Made by a program: the position numbers and the translations under genes. From Selenomonas sp. GACV-9 (GTDB lineage Bacteria > Bacillota > Negativicutes > Selenomonadales > Selenomonadaceae), in NCBI GenBank assembly GCA_900116485.1, contig FPAX01000013.1:1-55743 (forward strand): DNA of 55,743 nucleotides, given 5' to 3'. Shown here in pieces: positions 44,373 through 52,797 of the stretch. Below the pieces are notes generated by a model. That model ran no database searches. It was not told the origin of the DNA and saw nothing but the letters and a program-made list of their open reading frames with translations. Numbering within the stretch: the first letter of the stretch is position 1; every line of letters starts with the position of its first letter.

Positions 44373-45317
44373 TTATTTGGGGATAGCGATGTTGTTTTCT
44401 TGGGCAAAGGCAATAATGCGTTCTTTGGACCAGTCGACAGCATCGCTGATTTCAATCAATGGCTTTTGTTTTAGAAGCATACGTTTGACGATAGTCATTT
44501 CCATGTTCCGCTCACCTTCGGCACGCCCTTCGGCACGCCCCTCGGCACGCCCCTCGGCGAGGCCTTGGGCACGTCCCTCGGCGAGGTTGGCTTTGAGGTC
44601 GCTGTTGTAGTCCCAGATGGCGGATTCGCGGGCTATGTATTCCCGATAGGCGGCATCGTCCATGATGTAGCGGTCGGATGCCTGCATGGCATCTTTGATG
44701 GCGGTGTCTTTCATCGCGAGTTCCTCCTTTTGTTTTTCGTCGAGCTTATTAGCAAAGTAGGCAAGCCATTTTTCAATCCGATCCATGGATTGTATGGGTT
44801 TGTTCTTGTATTTAGGGATTTCGAGGAAATGTATCTCCAGATCCTCTGTGAGACGATGCTGTGTCTCAGGATTATAGAGGATATAGGCTGCGTGGGGATT
44901 TTCCTGTGGCAGGAAATTGTAGCGCAGGATATTGATGGAGATGGCAGGCTTCAGTGTACCGTAGTCATCGCCGGAACGGAGCGCATCAAAATGGAGATAC
45001 ATATGTGACCAGTAGAAAAGCGTCCGTTTTTCCATGTTGCGTCGGTTGACTACCTGCATCTCGATGTCGATGCGGCTGCCATCGTTGAGGATGCCGAAGA
45101 TGTCGAGCCTTCCCAGTTTGTCAGCCTGTTTCTCCGGAGAGAATTCGGTATTGTGGAATTGCAGGTCGACAAAGGCATCGTCGCCATCACGCCCGAGGAT
45201 ATCATTGATAAGCTGGAGTGTGATGTTTTTGCGCTCTTCGCGTCCAAAGACGAATTTGAAGAGCAAATCGTTCGTGGGATCATAGGGACGAGAAGCGTAG
45301 ATATGCGCCGTTTCCAT
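44373..45317 (-). CDS. Rpn-family recombination-promoting nuclease / PD-(D/E)XK transposase-like protein
   Basis: 314 residues; ATG 45317 follows AAGGAAGG. N-terminus DPTNDLLFKFVFGREERKNITLQLINDIL, then GRLDIFGILNDGSRIDIEMQV with the D...ExQ catalytic core. A C-terminal tandem of AEGRAEGR-type units comes from 12-bp repeats near 44519-44590, a variable region common in this family. Rpn proteins are linked to RecA-independent recombination. Confidence 0.9.
   Translation of the reverse strand: METAHIYASRPYDPTNDLLFKFVFGREERKNITLQLINDILGRDGDDAFVDLQFHNTEFSPEKQADKLGRLDIFGILNDGSRIDIEMQVVNRRNMEKRTLFYWSHMYLHFDALRSGDDYGTLKPAISINILRYNFLPQENPHAAYILYNPETQHRLTEDLEIHFLEIPKYKNKPIQSMDRIEKWLAYFANKLDEKQKEELAMKDTAIKDAMQASDRYIMDDAAYREYIARESAIWDYNSDLKANLAEGRAQGLAEGRAEGRAEGRAEGERNMEMTIVKRMLLKQKPLIEISDAVDWSKERIIAFAQENNIAIPK
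44519..44590 (-). repeat. Twelve-base tandem repeats coding AEGR units
   Basis: About six imperfect copies of a GC-rich 12-mer (CTCGGCACGCCC-like on the + strand) lie inside the Rpn gene. Copy number could change by slippage without shifting the frame. Confidence 0.75.
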
Positions 45318-45475
45318 GAAAATCCTTCCTTTCTTTATTATAGATAATGATGGATGTCTCTGCAATATGCAGAGGGTATCTACATAACAAAAACATACAT
45401 TCCCCACACATACATTCTATCATATTTAGAACGCATTTTCTATATAAATACATGTATACATACATCTGGGGCACA

Positions 45476-45505
45476 AAAAAACAAGACCGCGTAGTTGCGG
45501 TCTTG
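45476..45505 (-). terminator. Terminator of the PRC-barrel gene
   Basis: Stem 45482-45490/45497-45505, read on the minus strand it is followed by seven T. It lies 13 bases after the gene's stop codon. The rest of the intergenic stretch 45318-45475 has only CATACAT-rich simple sequence. Confidence 0.85.
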
Positions 45506-45518
45506 CCTTTTGTCTTTG

Positions 45519-46481
45519 TTAGCGAACGTTCATGGACAGCTCGATGAATTTGTTGGCGAGCTTGGCTTTCTGGAGGACTTCTTCGGTGATGTCCTGGCCA
45601 GCCTGTACGATGACGATGCCGTTGTCCATCTTGATGTCGCGCGTTGCCTTCTTGCCGAGCAGGAAGCGACGATGACGCTCTTCCGTTGCTTTGTCAGCAG
45701 CGGCCTGTTTAGCGGCGTCAGCTGCCGGAGCTGCTGCTTTCGGAGCCTCTTTCTTCGGGGCCGGAGCGGCAGGTTTTGCCGGGGCAGCTTTCGGCTCTTC
45801 AGCCTTCGGAGCCTCTTTCTTCGGCTCTTCCTTCACTTCCGGAGCTGGCTCGGCTTTGGGTGCTGGCGCAGCTTTCGGTTCTTCCGCTTTGGGGGCCTCA
45901 GCCGGTTTCTCCTCAGCTTTCGGAGCTTCGTGAGCTTCCTCAGCCTTGGGAGCAGCGGCTGGTGCCGGAGCCGCTGCGGCAGCTTTCGGAGCAGCGCTTA
46001 CAGGTTCATTTTTTTTTTCACCGTTCGGATCGATGACCGTTACCTGTTTACCAAAGATGGAGATCTGGTCGCTGGTAACTTCGGAGCTCGTTCCGTCCGG
46101 TGCAGTGATTTCGCATTTTTCGATTTTGCCATCGTCACCGATGAACAGCTCGGTGATGTTGCCCTGGATGGTACCGGACTTCGTGATGGCCTTGGTGCCG
46201 ATGACGCGGATGTTCTCATCGAGCAGGTTCTCATAGTCGCCAGCGTCATCAAGTTTCAGGATGTTTTCGCTGTTGGTGACGGTGACGGCGTCATCACCGA
46301 TGGCGATGACCGACTCGTACGGGATCAGCTTGACGCCGCGGTACCAGTCCTCATCCTCGATGGTGATGGCTGCGACGCTGCCGTTCTTGGCATCGATGAG
46401 CAGGGTCTTGCTCATGCCGAGCTCACGGCCTTCGGTAATGCTGATGACCGGGAGGCCAAGGATTTCTACACTTTTCTTCAT
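45519..46481 (-). CDS. PRC-barrel protein with Ala/Pro/Lys/Glu-rich tail
   Basis: 320 residues. Two PRC-barrel-like segments (about 1-75 and 85-155: GLPVISITEGRELGMSKTLLIDAKNG; NIRVIGTKAITKSGTIQG), then a low-complexity stretch of KAEEPKAAP-like units (about 160-265) and a conserved-looking C-terminus (GKKATRDIKMDNGIVIVQAGQDITEEVLQKA). Possibly a cell-envelope or assembly protein; function unknown. Probably co-transcribed with the upstream TPR gene (18-base gap). Confidence 0.75.
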   Translation of the reverse strand: MKKSVEILGLPVISITEGRELGMSKTLLIDAKNGSVAAITIEDEDWYRGVKLIPYESVIAIGDDAVTVTNSENILKLDDAGDYENLLDENIRVIGTKAITKSGTIQGNITELFIGDDGKIEKCEITAPDGTSSEVTSDQISIFGKQVTVIDPNGEKKNEPVSAAPKAAAAAPAPAAAPKAEEAHEAPKAEEKPAEAPKAEEPKAAPAPKAEPAPEVKEEPKKEAPKAEEPKAAPAKPAAPAPKKEAPKAAAPAADAAKQAAADKATEERHRRFLLGKKATRDIKMDNGIVIVQAGQDITEEVLQKAKLANKFIELSMNVR

Positions 46482-46499
46482 GAATATTCCCCCATTAGA

Positions 46500-47567
46500 T
46501 TAGCTGCTCTGCTGGAACTCGGTCTCGATTTCCTGCATGACGTCGGCCGGGATGTCCGGGAATGGCGTCGAGAGCGCGTGGTGTTTGGATAATATATCCT
46601 GGACGATGGTCAGGTAGCGGGTGTTCTTGATGAACTCCTGCTTCATGTCATCGTTCGATGCGATGATCGGCAGGGACAGGGCCTGCTGGTAGGACTGGAT
46701 AGCCTCGGTGTAGGCAGCCTGTTCCTTGTAGAGATTGCCCAGCTCGATGACGAGGAACGGCGTGTAGCTGTCCTCTTTGTAGCGGTCGATGGCCTGCTGG
46801 TAGGCGTAGATGGCTGCGTCTGGTTCGCTGGCGGCCTTGTCATAGGCGTAGTCGAGGATGCTGTCGAGCGAGTCGAGAGCAGTGATTTCCTCGCGGAAAA
46901 CCTTGCGTTTCGCGTCGCGGGCAGAAGCGGCGGCTTTTTGCGCCTTGAGCTCTTCGGCGGCCTTGCGGCGGGCCTCGTCTTTTTCGGCCTGCAGGGCCTG
47001 GGCACGAGCGATGGCTTCGGCTTTTGCCTTGGCGGCCTGCTCGGCTTTAGCTGCGAGTTCTTCCTCGGCGCGGGCGGCAGCTTCCTGAGCTTTTTTCGCT
47101 TTGAGAGCGGCGGCCTGCTGGGCGGTATCTTCTTGTTTTGCTGTTACGGTGGTGCTTGGTTCAGGTTTTTCCTCATGGACTTTGGCCGGCACGCTTGGGA
47201 GCGCAGGGCTGCTGGTGGCAGCGCCGGCGGCTGCGGCGGCCATTGCTGGCTGCTCAGCCTTCCAAGGGAGTGCAGCTGCTGGCTCGTCCGCTGGCTGCTT
47301 GCCTGCGTCATCGCTGCGTCGCAGCAGATGTTCGTTGAATAGCGTGACGAAGGCAGCGGCGGCGATGACAAGAACGCCGAGCCGTAGATAGTGCGACCGG
47401 TCCAGGAATGGACTCATAGTTATGGCCACGGCGTTCACAAGGAAGGCCATGGCCGCACAGAGCACTAGCGACAACCATTTCATCTCGATGCCGATGAAGC
47501 GGCAGAGATGATAGATGAGGAAGATGCTCACGGCCATGATGGAGCCCGTCACCAGGATAAATGTCAT
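46500..47567 (-). CDS. Membrane protein with coiled coil and TPR-like repeats
   Basis: 355 residues from ATG 47567, after GAGGTG. Two to three TM helices in the first 75 residues, a TolA-like Ala/Lys/Glu coiled coil (about 130-225), and a C-terminal alpha-repeat region (DAAIYAYQQAIDRY, AAYTEAIQSYQQALSL) of TPR type. Function unknown; the pairing with the PRC-barrel protein suggests a joint envelope role. Confidence 0.72.
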   Translation of the reverse strand: MTFILVTGSIMAVSIFLIYHLCRFIGIEMKWLSLVLCAAMAFLVNAVAITMSPFLDRSHYLRLGVLVIAAAAFVTLFNEHLLRRSDDAGKQPADEPAAALPWKAEQPAMAAAAAGAATSSPALPSVPAKVHEEKPEPSTTVTAKQEDTAQQAAALKAKKAQEAAARAEEELAAKAEQAAKAKAEAIARAQALQAEKDEARRKAAEELKAQKAAASARDAKRKVFREEITALDSLDSILDYAYDKAASEPDAAIYAYQQAIDRYKEDSYTPFLVIELGNLYKEQAAYTEAIQSYQQALSLPIIASNDDMKQEFIKNTRYLTIVQDILSKHHALSTPFPDIPADVMQEIETEFQQSS

Positions 47568-47666
47568 GTTGCTCACCTCTTCCTGTATTGGGCAAAATAC
47601 CACTATGTTCCCCTATTCGACATGATAGGGGAAATTCCTGCTGCCGTTTAGCAAAAATACCTTTTT

Positions 47667-47696
47667 ATTATACCATGAGAAGGGAATTTCAAACAA
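47667..47696 (-). promoter_or_regulatory. Promoter of the TPR/PRC-barrel operon
   Basis: Minus strand TTGTTT (47696-47691), 18 bases, extended -10 TGG-TATAAT (47672-47667). A 9-bp inverted repeat TTCCCCTAT/ATAGGGGAA (47608-47616/47625-47633) lies in the leader. Confidence 0.55.
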
Positions 47697-47788
47697 TATC
47701 AAATTACCATTGAAAATTCTTATTGTTTTTGGCAGATTTTGGCGAGGTTTTATAGTATAATAGAAGGATCAGAAAGGAACGATTCGAT

Positions 47789-49471
47789 ATGATGTTTGAG
47801 CAGGAGGCCGTCATCCGCCATGATAGCGGCATCCATGCCCGTATTGCCGCGATGATCGTGCAGCGGGCGAAGGATCTCGGAAAGAAATATGGGACACCGC
47901 TGTTCCTGCGCAGCGAGCGCAGTGAGCGCTGTGAGATGCACAGCCTCATGAAGCTTGTCGCGCTGAAGATCGGCTGCGGGGATTCGGTGTTCGTGGCCGC
48001 GGAGGGCGACGAGGGGCGCCAGGCTGTCTATGAGATGGTCCGGTTCCTCGAGAGTGATTTCGAGATGAATTCGCCAGGGGACATCCATGAGATGGACCTG
48101 CTGCTGCATGAGAATGCGCTGATGCAGGAGCGCCTGCAGATGATCCTCGAGGCGGTGCAGGACGGCATCTGCGTCGTCGACCGCACGGGTGAGATCACCT
48201 ATGTCAATCCTTCCTATCTGCGCATCGTGCATAAGACCCCTGAGATGGTGGTCGGGCAGAATGTCTTCAAGACCGCGCCGGACGGCAACCGCTGCGGCGT
48301 GCTGCGCTCTGGTGTCGCGCGTATCGGCAGCATCAGCCGCAAGAAGGATGGCACGACGGTTGTCGCTAATGTCAATCCGATTTTCGTCGATGGCGAGATT
48401 GCCGGTGTCGTGTCGGTCATCAAGGATATCACGGAGCTGCAGAACCTCATGGCGCGGCTCTCGCAGGTCTCGGCCCGGGCGGAGTATCTCGAGCAGGAGC
48501 TGCTGCGCACGAAGAAGACAGCACAGGCCTTCAAGAACTACATCGGCAAGAGCGGCAAGGTGGTTGACGTGCTGGCCTTGGCCTCGAAGGCTGCTGGCTC
48601 GACGGCTACGGTACTGATCCGCGGCGAGAGCGGCACGGGCAAGGAGGTCATCGCTGAGGGCATCCACTATGCGAGCGACCGGCGGCGTGGGCCATTCATC
48701 CGCGTCAACTGCGGCGCTATCCCGGGGACGCTCCTCGAGTCGGAGCTTTTCGGCCATGAGAAGGGCGCCTTCACGGGGGCCGTGCGGCGCAAGCTCGGCA
48801 AGTTCGAGCTTGCGGCCAAGGGCACGATATTCCTCGACGAGATCGGCGAGATGGACAAGAACATGCAGGTAAAGCTGCTGCGGGTGCTGCAGCAGAAGGA
48901 GTTTGACCGCGTGGGCGGCGAGGAGACGGTGCATGTCGATGTGCGCATCATCGCGGCGACGAACCGCAACCTCGAGCAGATGGTCAAGGACGGGACCTTC
49001 CGTGACGACCTCTACTACCGCCTGAACGTCATCCCCATCAGCCTGCCACCGCTGCGTGACCGCGTCGATGATATCCCGCTGCTCGTCGAGCACTTCGTCG
49101 AGAAGGTCAGTGCCGCCAGCGGCAAGACGGTCCGCGATGTCACGCCGGAGGCCATGGAGGTGCTGATGGGCTACAAGTGGCCGGGCAACGTGCGTGAGCT
49201 CGAGAATGTCATCGAGCGTGTGATCACGCTGATGGACAGCGAACGCATCACGGTGGCCGCGCTGCCGTCCTATATCAAGGGCGAGATGGCGGGGCGCGAG
49301 GTGCAGCAGTTCACAGCGGCGGAGACCGTGCTGCCCTGGGAGGAGTACGAAAAGCAGATCATCGCCAACGCCCTCAAGCAGTGCGGCAGTTTCAATGCCG
49401 CGGCCAAGATGCTGAAGATTACCCATAAGACCGTGGCTGCCAAGGCGCGCAAATACGGTTTGGTGGAATGA
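47789..49471 (+). CDS. Sigma-54-dependent activator with HPr-PAS-AAA+-Fis architecture
   Basis: 560 residues. Residues 1-90 are an HPr-like domain (SGIHARIAAM; His16 kept, the usual Pro replaced by Ile; HSLMKLVALKIGCGD). PAS at about 115-220, AAA+ with GESGTGKE (about 278-285), GAFTGA (about 326-331) and Walker B TIFLDEIG, and a Fis-type HTH at the end (GSFNAAAKMLKITHKTVAAKARKYG). It sits directly upstream of ptsHI, which have a -24/-12 promoter, so it most likely senses PTS state and activates them. A -10-like TATAAT is at 47756-47761. Confidence 0.92.
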   Translation: MMFEQEAVIRHDSGIHARIAAMIVQRAKDLGKKYGTPLFLRSERSERCEMHSLMKLVALKIGCGDSVFVAAEGDEGRQAVYEMVRFLESDFEMNSPGDIHEMDLLLHENALMQERLQMILEAVQDGICVVDRTGEITYVNPSYLRIVHKTPEMVVGQNVFKTAPDGNRCGVLRSGVARIGSISRKKDGTTVVANVNPIFVDGEIAGVVSVIKDITELQNLMARLSQVSARAEYLEQELLRTKKTAQAFKNYIGKSGKVVDVLALASKAAGSTATVLIRGESGTGKEVIAEGIHYASDRRRGPFIRVNCGAIPGTLLESELFGHEKGAFTGAVRRKLGKFELAAKGTIFLDEIGEMDKNMQVKLLRVLQQKEFDRVGGEETVHVDVRIIAATNRNLEQMVKDGTFRDDLYYRLNVIPISLPPLRDRVDDIPLLVEHFVEKVSAASGKTVRDVTPEAMEVLMGYKWPGNVRELENVIERVITLMDSERITVAALPSYIKGEMAGREVQQFTAAETVLPWEEYEKQIIANALKQCGSFNAAAKMLKITHKTVAAKARKYGLVE

Positions 49472-49472
49472 G

Positions 49473-49540
49473 TTGGTAAATTTTACCCGGTGGTAGAAAA
49501 AATTACCAACACTTTGCGGGTTTTAGGTAAATTTTACCAA
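49473..49540 (+). promoter_or_regulatory. Upstream activator sites for the ptsHI promoter
   Basis: GGTAAATTTTACC, a perfect 13-bp palindrome, occurs at 49475-49487 and 49526-49538, each flanked by TT or AA. A degenerate third site (TGGTA...TACCA) lies between at 49491-49509. They lie about 120-180 bases before the sigma-54 promoter, the usual distance for enhancers of AAA+ activators, and begin right after the regulator stop codon. Confidence 0.8.
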
Positions 49541-49655
49541 TCGTATCGCTGGCGTTTATGCATATTTCCGAAAACATAATTTCAGGCTTTTGCTAAGTCC
49601 TTGTTTTACGGGGGGTTAGATAAAAGATATAGAAATTTTTCCCAACCTGCAGAAG

Positions 49656-49672
49656 TTGGCACGCTGCTTGCA
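49656..49672 (+). promoter_or_regulatory. Sigma-54 (-24/-12) promoter of ptsHI
   Basis: TTGGCACG-CTGC-TTGCA, with GG (49658-49659) and GC (49670-49671) separated by 10 bases, an excellent match to the RpoN consensus. Start predicted near 49684, leader about 80 bases. Confidence 0.9.
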
Positions 49673-49763
49673 ATAATTAAAGGGCAGTTAGACAAATCGT
49701 GCTGACACCCTGCCAGGCAGGAAAAAGAAGTATTTTTAATGAAAAGATTGGAGAGGTTTAACA

Positions 49764-50030
49764 ATGACTCAGGAAACTATTACGATCGAGAACAAAACTG
49801 GTATCCATGCTCGTCCGGCATCCATCTTCGTTCAGACGGCTACGAAGTTCAAATCCAAGGTTCAGCTTCAGGCTAAAGGCAAGACGGTTGACGCTAAGAG
49901 CATCCTCATGATCATGAGCATGGGCCTGGTTAAAGGTACGGAGATCACGATCGTTGCTGATGGTCCGGATGAGGCTGAGGCAGTTAAGGCTCTGAAAGAT
50001 CTCGTTGCTTCCAAGTTCGGCGAGGAATAA
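49764..50030 (+). CDS. ptsH: Phosphocarrier protein HPr
   Basis: 88 residues; GGAGAGG before the ATG. Active His15 in TGIHARPAS and regulatory-type Ser46 in KSILMIMSMG. Accepts phosphate from enzyme I and passes it to sugar-specific EII; Ser46 allows HPr kinase control. First gene of ptsHI. Confidence 0.97.
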   Translation: MTQETITIENKTGIHARPASIFVQTATKFKSKVQLQAKGKTVDAKSILMIMSMGLVKGTEITIVADGPDEAEAVKALKDLVASKFGEE

Positions 50031-50060
50031 TTCCTGCGGGGTATAGGGCAACAACTGAAT

Positions 50061-50107
50061 AGCCTTCCTCCGACGGATGCTGATGCGTCCCCGGGGGAGG
50101 GCTTTTC
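50061..50107 (+). terminator. Intercistronic terminator-like hairpin between ptsH and ptsI
   Basis: Eleven-pair stem 50062-50072/50092-50102 with G-U pairs and TTTT after. Partial termination would give more ptsH than ptsI transcript. Confidence 0.75.
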
Positions 50108-50154
50108 GTGCGAGTTTTGGTAATTTTTAGATAGTTTCAGGGGGAAAGAAACAA

Positions 50155-51867
50155 ATGGCAGAGACGATTCGCGGAAAAGGCGTAATTTCCGGTATTGCTA
50201 TGGGTAAGATCATGCTGGCTGGCCAGAATCTGGACGGCTATCTCGTGAGCTACCAGCCGGAGAGCAAAGAGACGGAGCAGCAGAAGGCTACGGCTGCTCT
50301 GACGGCTGTCGCTGAGATTCTGCGCGAGAGCATCGAGCGCCTGCAGAAACAGGAGATGACGGAGCAGGCTGCTATCATGGAGGCTCATCGCATGATGGTC
50401 CAGGATCCGATGATGGCACAGAAGATCGAGGAGAAACTCGAGGAGAACGCCAGCGCACCGCATGCAGTCCTCAAGGCTGCTGAGGAGCAGGCTCAGATGT
50501 TCGAGTCGATGGAAGATGAGTACTTCGCTGCCCGCGCTGTTGATCTGCGCGATGTCGGCAAGCGCGTTGCCAAGTACATCCTCGGCGTCAAAGAGCCGGA
50601 AATCGGCGATGAGAAGGTTATCCTCTGCGGCCGTGAGATCGAGCCGTCCGTTATCGCTGGCATGCCGACCGACAAGATTGCCGGCGTCATCCTGGGCTCG
50701 GGCAGCACGACGGCTCACGCTGTCATCATTGCTAAGGCTCGTGCTATCCCGACGATTGTTGGCCTCAACAAAGAGGATCGCATCGACAAGATCGCTGATG
50801 GCGACCATGTTGTCATCGACGGCGAGGCTGGCCAGATCGTCATCAACCCGACTGAGGCGGAGATGGCTGAGTACAACGAGAAGATCAAGAAACAGCAGGA
50901 GCTGGCTGCTCACTATGCACAGCTCAAGGATCTGCCGGCTGTAACGACCGATGGTGTCAAGGTTGACCTCATGGCCAACATCGGCACGCATATGGACGTT
51001 GACAATGCCCTGACCTATGGTGCTGAAGGCGTCGGCCTGTTCCGTTCCGAGTTCGTATTCATGGGCCGTCAGGACATCCCGAACGAGGAAGACCAGTTCA
51101 AGGCATACAAAGAGGCAGTCGAGAAATGCGGCGGCAACCTCTGCGTCATCCGTACGATGGATATCGGTGGCGACAAACCGCTGCCGTACCTCAACATCCC
51201 GCCTGAGGAGAACCCGTTCCTCGGCTACCGTGCAGTCCGCATCAGCCTCCAGCGCCGCGACCTCTTCCTGCCGCAGCTCAAGGCTATCCTGCGCGCTGGT
51301 AAGTTCGGTAAAGTCGGTATCATGGTACCGATGGTCATCAATGTCGCTGAGTTCAAGAAGGTCAAAGAGCTCATCGAAGAGGCTAAACTCGAGCTCACCC
51401 ATGAGGGCAAGGCTTTCGCTGATGATGTTCAGGTCGGTATCATGGTTGAGACGCCGGCAGCTGCTGTCATGACGCCGGTTCTCGCGAAGTATGTTGACTT
51501 CTTCTCGATCGGTACGAACGACCTCGTTCAGTACACGCTGGCCTGCGACCGCGGCAACGCTAGCATCTCCTACCTCTACAACCACTTCAACCCGGCTGTC
51601 CTGCAGCTCATCCAGCGCACGATCACGAGCGCTCGTGAGAACGGCATCTGGGCTGGCATGTGCGGTGAGATGGCCAGCGATCCGAACGCTGCAGTCCTCC
51701 TGATGGCTATGGGCATCAGCGAGCTCTCCATGAGCGCACCGTCCATTCCGCGCGTCAAGGAGAAGATCCGCAACATCAGCTCCATCAAGGCTAAGGAAAT
51801 CCTGGCTGACGTCATGAAGATGGAAGATGGCGACGAAATCAAAGCATATCTGGCAAAAGTTCTCTGA
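50155..51867 (+). CDS. ptsI: PTS enzyme I (phosphoenolpyruvate-protein phosphotransferase)
   Basis: 570 residues. Active His188 in GSTTAHAVIIAKA; PEP-binding segments GVGLFRSEF, GGDKPLPYL and CGEMASDPNA. Takes phosphate from PEP and gives it to HPr. Codon use is heavily biased (GCT, CGC), as in a highly expressed gene. GGGGGAAAG site before the ATG. Confidence 0.96.
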   Translation: MAETIRGKGVISGIAMGKIMLAGQNLDGYLVSYQPESKETEQQKATAALTAVAEILRESIERLQKQEMTEQAAIMEAHRMMVQDPMMAQKIEEKLEENASAPHAVLKAAEEQAQMFESMEDEYFAARAVDLRDVGKRVAKYILGVKEPEIGDEKVILCGREIEPSVIAGMPTDKIAGVILGSGSTTAHAVIIAKARAIPTIVGLNKEDRIDKIADGDHVVIDGEAGQIVINPTEAEMAEYNEKIKKQQELAAHYAQLKDLPAVTTDGVKVDLMANIGTHMDVDNALTYGAEGVGLFRSEFVFMGRQDIPNEEDQFKAYKEAVEKCGGNLCVIRTMDIGGDKPLPYLNIPPEENPFLGYRAVRISLQRRDLFLPQLKAILRAGKFGKVGIMVPMVINVAEFKKVKELIEEAKLELTHEGKAFADDVQVGIMVETPAAAVMTPVLAKYVDFFSIGTNDLVQYTLACDRGNASISYLYNHFNPAVLQLIQRTITSARENGIWAGMCGEMASDPNAAVLLMAMGISELSMSAPSIPRVKEKIRNISSIKAKEILADVMKMEDGDEIKAYLAKVL

Positions 51868-51888
51868 TTGAGATTTTGCAAGCAATAG

Positions 51889-51926
51889 AAAAGGCAGAAC
51901 CAGTTCTTGGCTGGTTCTGCCTTTTT
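51889..51926. terminator. Bidirectional terminator between ptsI and nadC
   Basis: Stem 51889-51903/51911-51925 with A-rich and T-rich flanks, between convergent genes. Confidence 0.88.
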
Positions 51927-51934
51927 CGTATGCG

Positions 51935-52774
51935 TTATTTTATCTCGCCGATATCCATGCTGATATCAAGGGCTTTGACGCTGTGTGTGAGCGCGCCGAC
52001 GGAGATGATGTCGACTCCGCTCTGGGCGGCAGCGGCAAGCGTCGTCTCGTCGATGCCGCCGGAGGCTTCGACGATGGCGCGGTGGTCGATGAGCTTTACG
52101 GCCTCGGCCATCTGGTCTGGTGCCATGTTGTCGAGCATGATGACGTCAGCGTGACCGGCAAGGGCCTCCTCGACGCCAGCGAGGTCTTCGACCTCGATCT
52201 CGATCTTGGTCATATGGGAGGCGTACTCATGAGCGCGGTCAAGGGCAGCCCTGATGCCGCCAGCCACCTGGATGTGGTTGTCCTTGATGAGCATGGCATC
52301 GTAGAGGCCGAGGCGGTGGTTGGCTCCGCCGCCGACCTTGACGGCGTATTTGTCGAGGAGGCGCAGGCCTGGCGTGGTCTTGCGCGTGTCGACGAGCTTG
52401 GCGCCGTAGGGGGCAGCTATCTCTGCGAGCTTATGGGTACGCGTGGCGACGCCTGAGAGGTGCTGCAGGAGATTCAGGGCCAGCCGCTCGCCGGTGAGGA
52501 TGGCGCGGGCCGGGCCGTCGACTGTCGCGATAACGGAGGTCTTGGTTAGGGCCGCACCGTCTTCGAGGTGCTTGGTGAACTTCAGCGCTGGTTCAAGCAG
52601 GGCAAAGACCCGGGCTGCGACGTCGACACCCGCGAGGATGCCTGTGTCCTTGGCATGGATGATGGCATGGGCTGTGGCCGTTTCGGGCACGGTGGCCAGC
52701 GTCGTGATGTCGCCGCTGCCGATGTCCTCCTGCAGCCAGGCGGCAAGGGATTGGTCGAGATTCTGTATGTTCAT
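51935..52774 (-). CDS. nadC: Nicotinate-nucleotide pyrophosphorylase (carboxylating)
   Basis: 279 residues. TRKTTPGLRLLDKYAVKVGGGANHR and the phosphate-binding C-terminal barrel (EASGGIDETTLAAAAQSGVDIISVGALTHS) are NadC hallmarks. Converts quinolinate plus PRPP to NaMN. Last gene of nadA-nadB-nadC. Confidence 0.96.
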   Translation of the reverse strand: MNIQNLDQSLAAWLQEDIGSGDITTLATVPETATAHAIIHAKDTGILAGVDVAARVFALLEPALKFTKHLEDGAALTKTSVIATVDGPARAILTGERLALNLLQHLSGVATRTHKLAEIAAPYGAKLVDTRKTTPGLRLLDKYAVKVGGGANHRLGLYDAMLIKDNHIQVAGGIRAALDRAHEYASHMTKIEIEVEDLAGVEEALAGHADVIMLDNMAPDQMAEAVKLIDHRAIVEASGGIDETTLAAAAQSGVDIISVGALTHSVKALDISMDIGEIK

Positions 52775-52797
52775 GGTGTGAGATCCTTTCTGCTATA

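Noticed and set aside
47750..49426. 558-codon minus-strand ORF opposite the sigma-54 activator
   Set aside because: Mirror of third-position GC bias in the real gene; product has no recognisable domain.
50137..51885. 582-codon minus-strand ORF opposite ptsI
   Set aside because: Shadow of a strongly codon-biased gene; enzyme I on the plus strand is certain.
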